The notes beneath the pieces were generated by a model that saw only the letters and a list, made by a program, of their open reading frames with translations, made no database searches and was not told the origin of the DNA. From Streptomyces sp. NBC_01296 (lineage in GTDB: Bacteria > Actinomycetota > Actinomycetes > Streptomycetales > Streptomycetaceae), in contig NZ_CP130720.1 in NCBI RefSeq assembly GCF_035984415.1, forward strand, positions 7,688,001 through 7,752,000: a stretch of DNA of 64,000 nucleotides. Direction: 5' to 3'. A program made the translations under genes and the position numbers. This document shows positions 18,123 to 25,203 of the stretch, one piece after another (position 1 is the first letter of the stretch; each line of letters begins with the position of its first letter).

Positions 18123-18959
18123 ATGAACTCTGCCCCGATGCCCGCCGCCCGGCCGCGCGAGCAGCGCCTGCGCCGGTACCTGATGTGCCGCCCCTCCCAC
18201 TTCGAGGTGGTCTACGCGATCAACCCCTGGATGGACCCGGAGAAGCCGGTCGACACCGACCTGGCCGTCCTCCAGTGGGAGCGGCTGCGCGAGCTGTACC
18301 GCGAGCTCGGGCACACCGTCGAGCTGATCGACCCCGTGCCGGGCCTGCCCGACATGGTCTACGCCGCCAACGGGGCCACCGTCGTCGACGGCCGCGTCCT
18401 CGGCGCCCGCTTCCGCAACGCCGAGCGGATCCCCGAAGGGCCGGCGTACCTGGACTGGTTCCGCGAGAACGGCTTCACCGAGCTGCACGACCCGGAGTAC
18501 GTCAACGAGGGGGAGGGCGACTTCCTGGTCACCGCAGGCTTCGTCCTGGCCGGCCACGGCTTCCGCAGCGACGAACGCAGCCACCAGGAGGCGGAGGCCT
18601 TCTTCGGCCGGCCCGTCATCAGCCTGGAGCTGGTGGACCCGCGCTACTACCACCTCGACACGGCGCTCGCCGTCCTCGACGGTGACGAGATCATGTACCA
18701 CCCGGAGGCTTTCGCCCCCGGCAGCCGCGCCCTCCTGGAGACGCTCTTCCCCGACGCGCTGCTCGTATCTGCCGAGGACGCCGCCGTGTTCGGGCTGAAC
18801 GCCGTCAGCGACGGCCTGAACGTGGTGCTCCCCGAGGCGGCCGAGGGGCTGGCCCTCCGGCTGCGCGAGCGCGGCTTCCACCCGATCGGGATGGACCTGT
18901 CCGAACTCCTCAAGGGCGGCGGCAGCGTCAAGTGCTGCACCCTCGAGATCCGGCCCTGA
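18123..18959 (+). CDS. ddaH: Dimethylarginine dimethylaminohydrolase
   Basis: The 278-residue protein belongs to the guanidino-modifying (pentein) superfamily: SHFEVVYAINPWM near the N-terminus, NEGEGDF for substrate carboxylate binding, catalytic His177 in YYHLDTAL and catalytic Cys271 in SVKCCTLE. Members of this type hydrolyse N-methylated arginines to citrulline and methylamine; some act on arginine. Streptomyces orthologues often precede an ornithine aminotransferase gene, which is absent here, and the gene is followed directly by a hairpin, so it appears to be transcribed alone. ATG 18123 is preceded by GGGAGCG. Confidence 0.88.
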   Translation: MNSAPMPAARPREQRLRRYLMCRPSHFEVVYAINPWMDPEKPVDTDLAVLQWERLRELYRELGHTVELIDPVPGLPDMVYAANGATVVDGRVLGARFRNAERIPEGPAYLDWFRENGFTELHDPEYVNEGEGDFLVTAGFVLAGHGFRSDERSHQEAEAFFGRPVISLELVDPRYYHLDTALAVLDGDEIMYHPEAFAPGSRALLETLFPDALLVSAEDAAVFGLNAVSDGLNVVLPEAAEGLALRLRERGFHPIGMDLSELLKGGGSVKCCTLEIRP

Positions 18960-18979
18960 CCCGCGTCGAAGCCGGTGTG

Positions 18980-19003
18980 CCGCAGCCCCGGGCGGGGCTG
19001 CGG
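18980..19003. terminator. Bidirectional terminator between convergent genes
   Basis: CCGCAGCCCC (18980-18989) and GGGGCTGCGG (18994-19003) form a perfect 10-base-pair stem with a 4-base loop. It lies between the ddaH stop at 18959 and the leftward stop at 19015. Confidence 0.75.
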
Positions 19004-19014
19004 CGGGTACGGGA

Positions 19015-19515
19015 TCAGTGGAAGAGCATCGAGGCGTCCCCGGCCGCCGTCGTGACCGAGCCGGGGCACAGGAAGCTGCCCGAGGTCTTGGTCGCGGTGA
19101 AGGCCTGGTTGACGTACTTGCGCGTGGCTCCGTCACGGTTCCACGTGATGTTCGTGGCCTTGTAACGGCAGGAGATGAAGCTCTGCTTGCCCGTGATGTC
19201 GATGGCGTCCGTCCTGGCGAGGCCGGCGGCGTCGTCGAAGGTGAACGCGGGGTTGTTGTTGAGGGAGGCGGTGATGCTGCCGCTGCAGCCGAGGTTGCCG
19301 CCCGGTGCGTTGATGGTGGTGCGGTCGACGCTCAGTGCGCTCGGGGGGTTGGCGCTGGTGTGCGCGTTGGTCCACGTACAGGTGTTGCCGGCGACGACGA
19401 TGACGCCGTCGACCTGCTGGTCGGCCGTGGGGCCGAGGGCCGTCGCCGACGTCGCTCCGCCGACGATCACTGCTGCTGCCAGGGCGGTCACGCCCGGCCA
19501 TGTCGAGATCTTCAT
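19015..19515 (-). CDS. Small secreted protein with four cysteines
   Basis: The 166-residue protein has a signal peptide (MKISTWPGVTALAAAVIVG, then cleavage near SATALG). The mature part is beta-rich in Asn/Thr/Ser, with four cysteines in TCTW, LGCSG, ISCRY and FLCPG, which could form two disulfides. I do not recognise a family; it resembles the many uncharacterised exported Streptomyces proteins. ATG 19515 has GAGGAGCG just upstream and is preferred over the upstream start at 19536. Convergent with ddaH across a terminator. Confidence 0.72.
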   Translation of the reverse strand: MKISTWPGVTALAAAVIVGGATSATALGPTADQQVDGVIVVAGNTCTWTNAHTSANPPSALSVDRTTINAPGGNLGCSGSITASLNNNPAFTFDDAAGLARTDAIDITGKQSFISCRYKATNITWNRDGATRKYVNQAFTATKTSGSFLCPGSVTTAAGDASMLFH

Positions 19516-19830
19516 CCTGTCGCTCCTCTTCGCCACGTCCTCGTGGGGTGTGAAGCGGGGCCCTGGGGGGCCTCGCCGGCGTGCGCCCGGCCGTCGGGGG
19601 CGGTTTCCGTCATGGCCGGGGGAGAGAGCTTTCGAGACACGCCGGGGAAGGTCCCACAGGGACCTTGAAATGTCAGGCCCATGTCAACAGATTGGCCGGA
19701 TGGCTCCGGTCCCAGGGAAAGGCGTGGAACGGATCGGCTCCCGTTGCTCTCTAGCCCTGTGCGCACGCACCGGCGGCGCCGCCGGACCGGCCGGTCCGTG
19801 CCGACACCACGCAGAGAGTTCCCCTGATTC
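19516..19830. promoter_or_regulatory. Divergent spacer with a 19-base palindrome
   Basis: The spacer separates the leftward secreted-protein gene from the rightward esterase gene. It holds the perfect hyphenated palindrome AAGGTCCC (19648-19655), ACA, GGGACCTT (19659-19666), near its middle. This is a good operator candidate acting on either promoter. No gene is supported. Confidence 0.45.
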
Positions 19831-20943
19831 GTGAGTCTGACAAGCGGCATGCTCCTGATCGTCGTCGTACTCGCCACGCTGCTGGCCTTCGCGTCCGCAG
19901 TGTGGCAGTGGCCACGCCTCGGCGGCCGGGGCCGGCGGACGGTGTTCGGCCGGGTCGGCGTGGTGCTGACGCTGCAGGTGCTGCTGCTCGCCTCGATCGG
20001 CCTCACGGCCAACCGGACCTTCCTCCTCTACGGTTCCTGGGCGGACCTGGCCGGTGTGGAACGGCCGATGCCCCCCATGGGCGAGGGCGCGCAGGCAGGC
20101 TCGGGGGTGCGGCTCCTCGGCCGGCAGCCGACGGACGTGCCCGGCGGCGGAACACCGCACGTGGGCGGCGAGATCGAGAAGGTCACGGTGCAGGGCGAGC
20201 GGTCCAAGGCCGCCGTCCAGGCGTACGTGTACCTGCCGCCGGAGTACTTCCAGAAGGGGAACGAGAACAGGAGGTTCCCGGCCACCGTCGTGCTCACCGG
20301 ATTCCCGGGGATGGCGCAGAACCTGCTCAAGGGGCTGGACTACCCGAAGACGGCGTGGAAGCTCGCCAAGCAGAAGAAGATGCCGCCGATGATCATGGTC
20401 ATGATGCAGCCCTCGGTCGTGCCCACCCGCAACACCCAGTGCATCGACGTGCCGGGCGGCCCGCTCAGCGAGACCTTCTTCGGTACGGACCTGCCCAAGG
20501 CGATCTCCGGCGCCTACCGCGTCGGCACCTCGCCCTCGAACTGGGCCATCATGGGGGATTCCACGGGGGGTTACTGCGCACTGAAGGTCGCGTTGGAGCA
20601 CCCGGAGCACTATGCGGCCGGGGTGGGTCTCTCGGCGGACTACAAGCCGGAGATAGACGAGGACTCCGGCGATCTGTTCCACGGGAACACCGCCGAGGAG
20701 AAACGATCCGACCTGCTGTGGAGCCTGGACAACCTGCCGCAGGGCAAGTCCTCCTTCCTGGTGGCGACCTCCCAGCAGGGCGAGGGGAACTACAAGCCGA
20801 CGCAGAAGTTCATCGAGAAGGTGAAGGCGCCGGCGCGCGTCTCGTCGATCACCCTCGACCACGGCGGGCACGGCTTCAACACGTGGAGGCGGGAGATCCC
20901 GCCCGCGATGGAGTGGCTCGGCGGCCGCATCGGCGCCGAGTGA
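19831..20943 (+). CDS. Membrane-anchored esterase of the alpha/beta-hydrolase (antigen 85-like) type
   Basis: The 370-residue protein starts at GTG 19831 and has two N-terminal hydrophobic segments (about residues 6-23 and 42-60), so the enzyme domain is probably outside the membrane. The catalytic part begins near residue 110. It carries the nucleophile motif GDSTGG with Ser244, the late His347 in DHGGHGF, and the PGMAQNLL oxyanion region. This arrangement fits esterase D/antigen 85-like hydrolases in actinobacteria, which act on acyl esters, sometimes as acyltransferases. The substrate is unknown. It reads toward the P450 gene, 67 bases on. Confidence 0.8.
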   Translation: MSLTSGMLLIVVVLATLLAFASAVWQWPRLGGRGRRTVFGRVGVVLTLQVLLLASIGLTANRTFLLYGSWADLAGVERPMPPMGEGAQAGSGVRLLGRQPTDVPGGGTPHVGGEIEKVTVQGERSKAAVQAYVYLPPEYFQKGNENRRFPATVVLTGFPGMAQNLLKGLDYPKTAWKLAKQKKMPPMIMVMMQPSVVPTRNTQCIDVPGGPLSETFFGTDLPKAISGAYRVGTSPSNWAIMGDSTGGYCALKVALEHPEHYAAGVGLSADYKPEIDEDSGDLFHGNTAEEKRSDLLWSLDNLPQGKSSFLVATSQQGEGNYKPTQKFIEKVKAPARVSSITLDHGGHGFNTWRREIPPAMEWLGGRIGAE

Positions 20944-21010
20944 CCTCCGGCGCGAACCGGCACGGGCCACCGGTACCGGCACCGGCACAGGACGAGGAAC
21001 AGGACGAGGC

Positions 21011-22237
21011 ATGACCCAGAACGCGGCAACCACCACCACGCCACCCCTCCCGTGCCCCTTCGACGCGTCGTTCGCACGCGACCCCCACGCCGTCTACGCG
21101 CGCCTGCGCGCCACCGGGCCGGTGCACCGCGTCGCGCTGCCCGACGGCTCCCCGGTCTGGCTGGTCACCCACGCGTCGGACGTACGGGCCGGGCTCGCCG
21201 ACCCCCGCTTCTCCGTCAACAAGCGGCATTCGACGACCGGGTTCAGCGGCTTCTCCCTCCCGCCGGCCCTCGACAGCAACCTCCTCAACATCGACCCGGA
21301 GGACCACCTGCGGCTGCGCCGCCTCGTGTCGAAGGGCTTCACCGCCCGGCACGTCGAGCTGCTGCGCGCCGACATCCAGGAGTCCGTCGACGAGCTGACC
21401 ACCCGGCTCGCCGACCGGATCGCCCGCTCCGGCGAGGCCGACCTGGTCGCCGAGTTCGCCAGACCGCTGCCGCTGCGGACCATCGGCGCACTGCTGCACG
21501 TCCCCGCCCCCGACCAGGACCGGTTCTCCGACTGGGTCGCCACCCTGCTCGCCCCGCGCTCGAAGGAGGAGCTCGTCGCGGCCATCGGCCACGTCCACCG
21601 GTTCCTCGTCGACCTGGTGGCGCAGCGGCGCGCCCGCCCCGGCGACGACATGCTCTCGAGCCTGATCGCGGCGCGCGACGAGGAGGACCGGCTCACCGAG
21701 GACGAGCTGGTCTCGCTCGCCTTCCTGATCCTGATGGCCGGCGGCGAGACCGTCCAGCACGTCGTCTCCGGCGGGGTCCTCACCCTGCTCACCCACCCGG
21801 ACCAGCTCGCCGCCCTGCGCGCCGACCCCGCCCGGCTCCCCGAAGCCGTCGAGGAGCTGCTGCGGTACGCAGGGCCCAACCAGACGGCCATCCGCCGCTT
21901 CCCGACCGAGCCGGTGGAGATCGGCGGCGTCCGCATCCCGGCCGGCGACACGGTCCTGTTCTGCCTGGCCTCGGCACACCGCGACCCGGCCCGCCACCCG
22001 GACTCCGACCGCTTCGACATCGACCGGGAGGACAAGGCCCACCTCGCGCTCGGCCACGGGCTGCACTACTGCCTCGGCGCGCCGCTGGCCCGCCTGCAGA
22101 TCACGCTCGCGCTGGGCGCCCTCCTCGACCGGCTGCCCGGGCTCCGCCCGGCCCGCCCCGTGGCGGAGCTCCCCTGGACGAGCACGTTCCGCTTCCACGC
22201 CCTGCGGGCCCTGCCGGTCACCGCGGACCTCCGGTAG
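21011..22237 (+). CDS. Cytochrome P450
   Basis: The 408-residue soluble protein is a bacterial class I P450: I-helix LMAGGETVQHVV, the ExxR pair in VEELLRY with the following conserved Arg, and the haem loop LGHGLHYCLGAPLAR with ligand Cys354. The loop has Leu where the consensus has Phe, and the second I-helix Thr is Val; both occur in functional members. It resembles the CYP105/107-like groups that hydroxylate polyketides or xenobiotics. No ferredoxin gene is adjacent, so electrons must come from an unlinked partner. The ATG lies 67 bases after the esterase stop. Confidence 0.92.
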   Translation: MTQNAATTTTPPLPCPFDASFARDPHAVYARLRATGPVHRVALPDGSPVWLVTHASDVRAGLADPRFSVNKRHSTTGFSGFSLPPALDSNLLNIDPEDHLRLRRLVSKGFTARHVELLRADIQESVDELTTRLADRIARSGEADLVAEFARPLPLRTIGALLHVPAPDQDRFSDWVATLLAPRSKEELVAAIGHVHRFLVDLVAQRRARPGDDMLSSLIAARDEEDRLTEDELVSLAFLILMAGGETVQHVVSGGVLTLLTHPDQLAALRADPARLPEAVEELLRYAGPNQTAIRRFPTEPVEIGGVRIPAGDTVLFCLASAHRDPARHPDSDRFDIDREDKAHLALGHGLHYCLGAPLARLQITLALGALLDRLPGLRPARPVAELPWTSTFRFHALRALPVTADLR

Positions 22238-22250
22238 CCGGACGGCGGAC

Positions 22251-22277
22251 GGGGCCGCGTCGTCCGGATGCGGCCCC
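22251..22277 (+). terminator. Hairpin after the P450 gene
   Basis: GGGGCCGC (22251-22258) and GCGGCCCC (22270-22277) form a perfect 8-base-pair stem with an 11-base loop, 14 bases after the stop codon. Confidence 0.6.
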
Positions 22278-22302
22278 GCCCGTCCCGGCGGAGGCTGGGC
22301 CC

Positions 22303-22551
22303 ATGCACCATGCGCCGATCCTCGTCCACCCGATCGCCCCTGCCGGGGGCCGCCGGATCTCCCTGCGCGCCGGCGGGCAGGACACGGTCCTCGGCATGGC
22401 CTTCAATGACGCCGACGTGATCGAGTTCCTGCGCCGGGCCGGGGTACCCGATCCCGACGATGTGGTCCTCGGCGGCTCCGCACTCGTGGAGTGGCAGGGC
22501 GACGAGCCGCACACCTACGAGGCCGGGCCCTCGGACACCGACATCCCCTGA
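22303..22551 (+). CDS. Small conserved hypothetical protein
   Basis: The 82-residue protein is acidic, with an N-terminal beta-like start (HAPILVHPIAPAGGRRISL) and a helix containing DADVIEFLRRAGV. There is no signal peptide, membrane segment or Cys motif. ATG 22303 has CGGAGGC about seven bases upstream, and codon positions show the same third-base bias as the neighbours, so I consider it real. It begins 65 bases after the P450 stop behind a hairpin. Function unknown. Confidence 0.65.
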   Translation: MHHAPILVHPIAPAGGRRISLRAGGQDTVLGMAFNDADVIEFLRRAGVPDPDDVVLGGSALVEWQGDEPHTYEAGPSDTDIP

Positions 22552-22643
22552 TGCCGACATCCCGTGACGCCGCACCGCGAACCCGGCGCCCAGGGCGGTC
22601 GGGCAGGCACCATGGGGGTGGTGGCTGACCCGAGCCGTCCGTT

Positions 22644-22670
22644 CGGGAGATCCGGGAGATCCGGGAGAGA
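22644..22670 (+). repeat. Triple 9-base tandem repeat upstream of the RraA-like gene
   Basis: CGGGAGATC is repeated three times (22644-22652, 22653-22661, 22662-22670, the last ending AGA), just before the start at 22682. The final copy and the following GAAGGGG supply the ribosome binding site. Confidence 0.7.
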
Positions 22671-22681
22671 AGGGGATCGGC

Positions 22682-23374
22682 ATGCTGAAGGCCTTCACCG
22701 ACCTGTCCACGCCGCTCGTGGCCGATGCCTGCGTCCGCATCGGCGTGCCGCTGCGCGTAGCACCGCCCGGCATCCGCGCGGTGCTGCCGGAACACCGGCT
22801 CGCCGGACGCGCGCTCCCGGTCCGCCACTACGGCAGCGTCGACGTGTTCTTGGAGGCGTACGGATCCGCCGAGCCGGGCGACGTCCTGGTCATCGACAAC
22901 GGCGGACGGTCGGACGAGGCCTGCGTGGGCGACCTCGCCGTGCTCGAGGCCGAGACGGCGGGCGTGGCGGGCCTCGTGGTGTGGGGGCTGCACCGCGACA
23001 CGCCCGAGCTGGCCGAGATCGGCCTGCCCGTGTTCAGCTACGGAAGCCACCCGCCCGGTCCGGTACGGCTGGACGAACGCGAGCCCGAGGCGCTGGTCAC
23101 CGCCCGGTTCGGGCCGCATCTGGTGGGTGGCTGGGACTTCGTCTTCGGCGATGCGGACGGTGTGCTGTTCGTCGCCGCCGACCGGGTGGAGGAGGTGCTG
23201 GACACCGCGCTCCGGATCCGGGAGACCGAGCGCGAACAGGCCCGCCGGATCCGCTCGGGCGACACCCTGCGCAGCCAGACGGCGTTCGCCGACTACCTGG
23301 TCCTGCGCGAGGCCGACCCCTCGTACACCTTCCGCCGGCACCTGCGCCGGACCGGCGGCGCCATCGAGGAATGA
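22682..23374 (+). CDS. RraA-like protein (HMG/CHA aldolase fold)
   Basis: The 230-residue protein has the RraA/DlpA fold signature: TPLVADACVRIGVP at the N-terminus, PGDVLVIDNGG, then GDLAVLEAETAGVAGLVVWG. In related proteins this fold serves as 4-hydroxy-4-methyl-2-oxoglutarate/4-carboxy-4-hydroxy-2-oxoadipate aldolase or as the RNase E inhibitor RraA. The GD-x-G-D metal-site region of the aldolases appears as GRSDEACVGDLAV, and the downstream Arg-Asp pair is not obvious, so the enzymatic role is uncertain. It starts at ATG 22682 after a purine-rich repeat and stands alone. Confidence 0.75.
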   Translation: MLKAFTDLSTPLVADACVRIGVPLRVAPPGIRAVLPEHRLAGRALPVRHYGSVDVFLEAYGSAEPGDVLVIDNGGRSDEACVGDLAVLEAETAGVAGLVVWGLHRDTPELAEIGLPVFSYGSHPPGPVRLDEREPEALVTARFGPHLVGGWDFVFGDADGVLFVAADRVEEVLDTALRIRETEREQARRIRSGDTLRSQTAFADYLVLREADPSYTFRRHLRRTGGAIEE

Positions 23375-23402
23375 CGGCGCCGCCGTACCCCGGCTGTGCG
23401 GA

Positions 23403-24938
23403 TCAGCCCCGCGCCGCCGGGCACGTGGTGTCGCCGGCCGGCAGGGTGCCCTCCAGCAGATAGCCCTCGACGTACGCGTCGACGCACGCGTTGCGGTTCT
23501 GGAACTGCCCGTGGTCGCCGCCCTCGACGGTGACCAGGCGCGATCCCGCCAGCCCCCGGTGGGCGCGTACGGCGGCCTCGTAGTACGTCGCCGGATCGTT
23601 CTTCGAGTTGAGCATCAGCACCGGAGGCAGCCCCTCGCCGGTGACCTTGATGCGCGGCGCCTTGGAGCGCGGCCAGTTCGCGCAGACCGCCGCGTACGTC
23701 AACTCCCGTGCCCCGGCCAGGGGATGGGTACGCGTGGCCTCGGCGCTCTCCTTCACCCAGTACCGGCTGTCGCGGTTCCACGGGGTGTCGCCGCAGGTGA
23801 CCGCGGTGAAGTCGGCGACGAAGTCCGCGCCCATGACGTGCTTCAGCTGCCCCGCGACGGCCTTCCTCGTCTCCGCCGGCGCCTGGTCCGGATGTTCCAG
23901 GAAGCCGAGGAGCGAGGCGAGGCCGGCGAACTGGTCGGTGTTGTACAGGGCGCTCGTTGTCGCCGCATCCAGGTGGTCGGGCGTGATGACCGTTCCCTCG
24001 ACGTCCAGCGGCCGGTCGTGCAGCGCGGCCCGCAGCCGCTCGTACGAGGCCTGCGCCTCCTCGGGGGTGCGCCCCTGGTGGTACGTGGCGTCGTTCTTCG
24101 CGAGCCACGGCAGGAAGTCCTGCTCGAACCGGCGCTGGAAACTCATCGGCTGCCCCGTCAGGAAGGACTGCCAGTCCCCGGTGAAGTCGACGTTGCTGTC
24201 GAGGACGACCCGCTCCACGCGGCGGGGGAACTCGGTCGCGTAGTACGCCCCGAGGAAGCTGGCGTACGAGGGCCCGTAGTACGAGATCTTCTCCGCGCCG
24301 AGCAGCGATCGGTACAGGTCCATGTCGTGCACGGCCTGATCGGTGGTGATGTACGGCAGCAGCCCGCCCGAGTTGCGCTCGCAGTCCCGTACGAAGTCCC
24401 GGGCGCGGTCGAGGGTCTGCCGGACGGCGGTCGCCGACCGGTCGCGCAGATCGCCGCCGCCGAACATGGCGTCGACCTTGTCCTGGTCCGCGCAGACCAC
24501 CTTCGAACTCGCGCCCACACCGCGCTGGTCGAAGCCGACGATGTCGTACACCTCCGCCAGCTTCGGGCTGTACGAGGCGAGCCGGGCCGGCCGCAGGAGC
24601 CCCGAGGCCCCGGGGCCGCCGGCCGCCATCATGAGCACGCCCCGGCGCTTCGCCGGATCGGCCGCGCGGTGGCGGGAGACCGCGATCGTCAGGCCCGGTC
24701 CGGAGTCCGGGTGGTACCAGTCCCGCGGGACGGACATCGAGGCGCACTCCAGCGCGCCGCCCGGACAGGGCTGCCAGTCGAGCTGCTGGTGCAGGTAGCG
24801 GCCGGGTGTCCGCGGGCTGTTCCCGCCGCCCGCGCCGGCGGGCGCGGCGCTCGCGTGGCCGACGGGCAGGACGGCTGCGGCGAGCAGCCCGCAGGCGGCG
24901 GCCGCGAGCCATCGGGCAGGCTTCTTGAACACGTGCAT
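23403..24938 (-). CDS. Secreted tripeptidyl aminopeptidase-type alpha/beta hydrolase
   Basis: The 511-residue protein has a signal peptide (KKPARWLAAAACGLLAAAV, cleavage near ASAAP) and the layout of Streptomyces tripeptidyl aminopeptidases (S33 family): AGGPGASG oxyanion loop, FDQRGVGAS, a nucleophile elbow, and a C-terminal cap-like TAP domain with LNSKNDPATYYE (Asp) and GGDHGQF (His). The elbow reads YYGPSYASFLG, GxSxA instead of the usual GGSYGT, a mild deviation. The family removes tripeptides from exported proteins or peptides outside the cell. ATG 24938 has GGGGGAG upstream; the longer frame to 25130 is not protein-like. Convergent with the RraA-like gene. Confidence 0.87.
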   Translation of the reverse strand: MHVFKKPARWLAAAACGLLAAAVLPVGHASAAPAGAGGGNSPRTPGRYLHQQLDWQPCPGGALECASMSVPRDWYHPDSGPGLTIAVSRHRAADPAKRRGVLMMAAGGPGASGLLRPARLASYSPKLAEVYDIVGFDQRGVGASSKVVCADQDKVDAMFGGGDLRDRSATAVRQTLDRARDFVRDCERNSGGLLPYITTDQAVHDMDLYRSLLGAEKISYYGPSYASFLGAYYATEFPRRVERVVLDSNVDFTGDWQSFLTGQPMSFQRRFEQDFLPWLAKNDATYHQGRTPEEAQASYERLRAALHDRPLDVEGTVITPDHLDAATTSALYNTDQFAGLASLLGFLEHPDQAPAETRKAVAGQLKHVMGADFVADFTAVTCGDTPWNRDSRYWVKESAEATRTHPLAGARELTYAAVCANWPRSKAPRIKVTGEGLPPVLMLNSKNDPATYYEAAVRAHRGLAGSRLVTVEGGDHGQFQNRNACVDAYVEGYLLEGTLPAGDTTCPAARG

Positions 24939-25008
24939 GTCTGAACTCCCCCTGGGGTCCGGCAGGTCCCCTTGATCGTCCCGCGCCGGCCCCCCGCCCC
25001 TCGATACC

Positions 25009-25047
25009 ACTGCCATCCGCTTCGGGGGTGGCAGTAGTGCCACCCCC
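25009..25047. promoter_or_regulatory. Overlapping alternative hairpins in a divergent spacer
   Basis: GGGGGTGGCA (25024-25033) pairs perfectly with TGCCACCCCC (25038-25047). The same central segment (25026-25035) can instead pair with 25009-25018 (ACTGCCATCC, one G-T wobble). The two stems exclude each other. The element lies between the peptidase gene (start 24938, leftward) and the surface-protein gene (start 25204, rightward). Confidence 0.4.
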
Positions 25048-25203
25048 TCCCGGGCCGGGGGCGGCTTTGCCTCCGCCCGGGAAGTCCGTAGCAGAACCGA
25101 TACTTCAGGCCTCTGTGACGTGTATCGCACGCAGCGCTACATTGCCCACGCCCCGCAGCTGCGGGGAGGCGCCGCACCTGCGGCCGGGGGAGGGGCATCG
25201 ACG

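Noticed and set aside
21011..24938. Biosynthetic gene cluster around the P450, RraA-like and AMP-ligase genes
   Set aside because: No PKS, NRPS, terpene synthase or RiPP precursor is present; the genes differ in direction and are separated by terminators.
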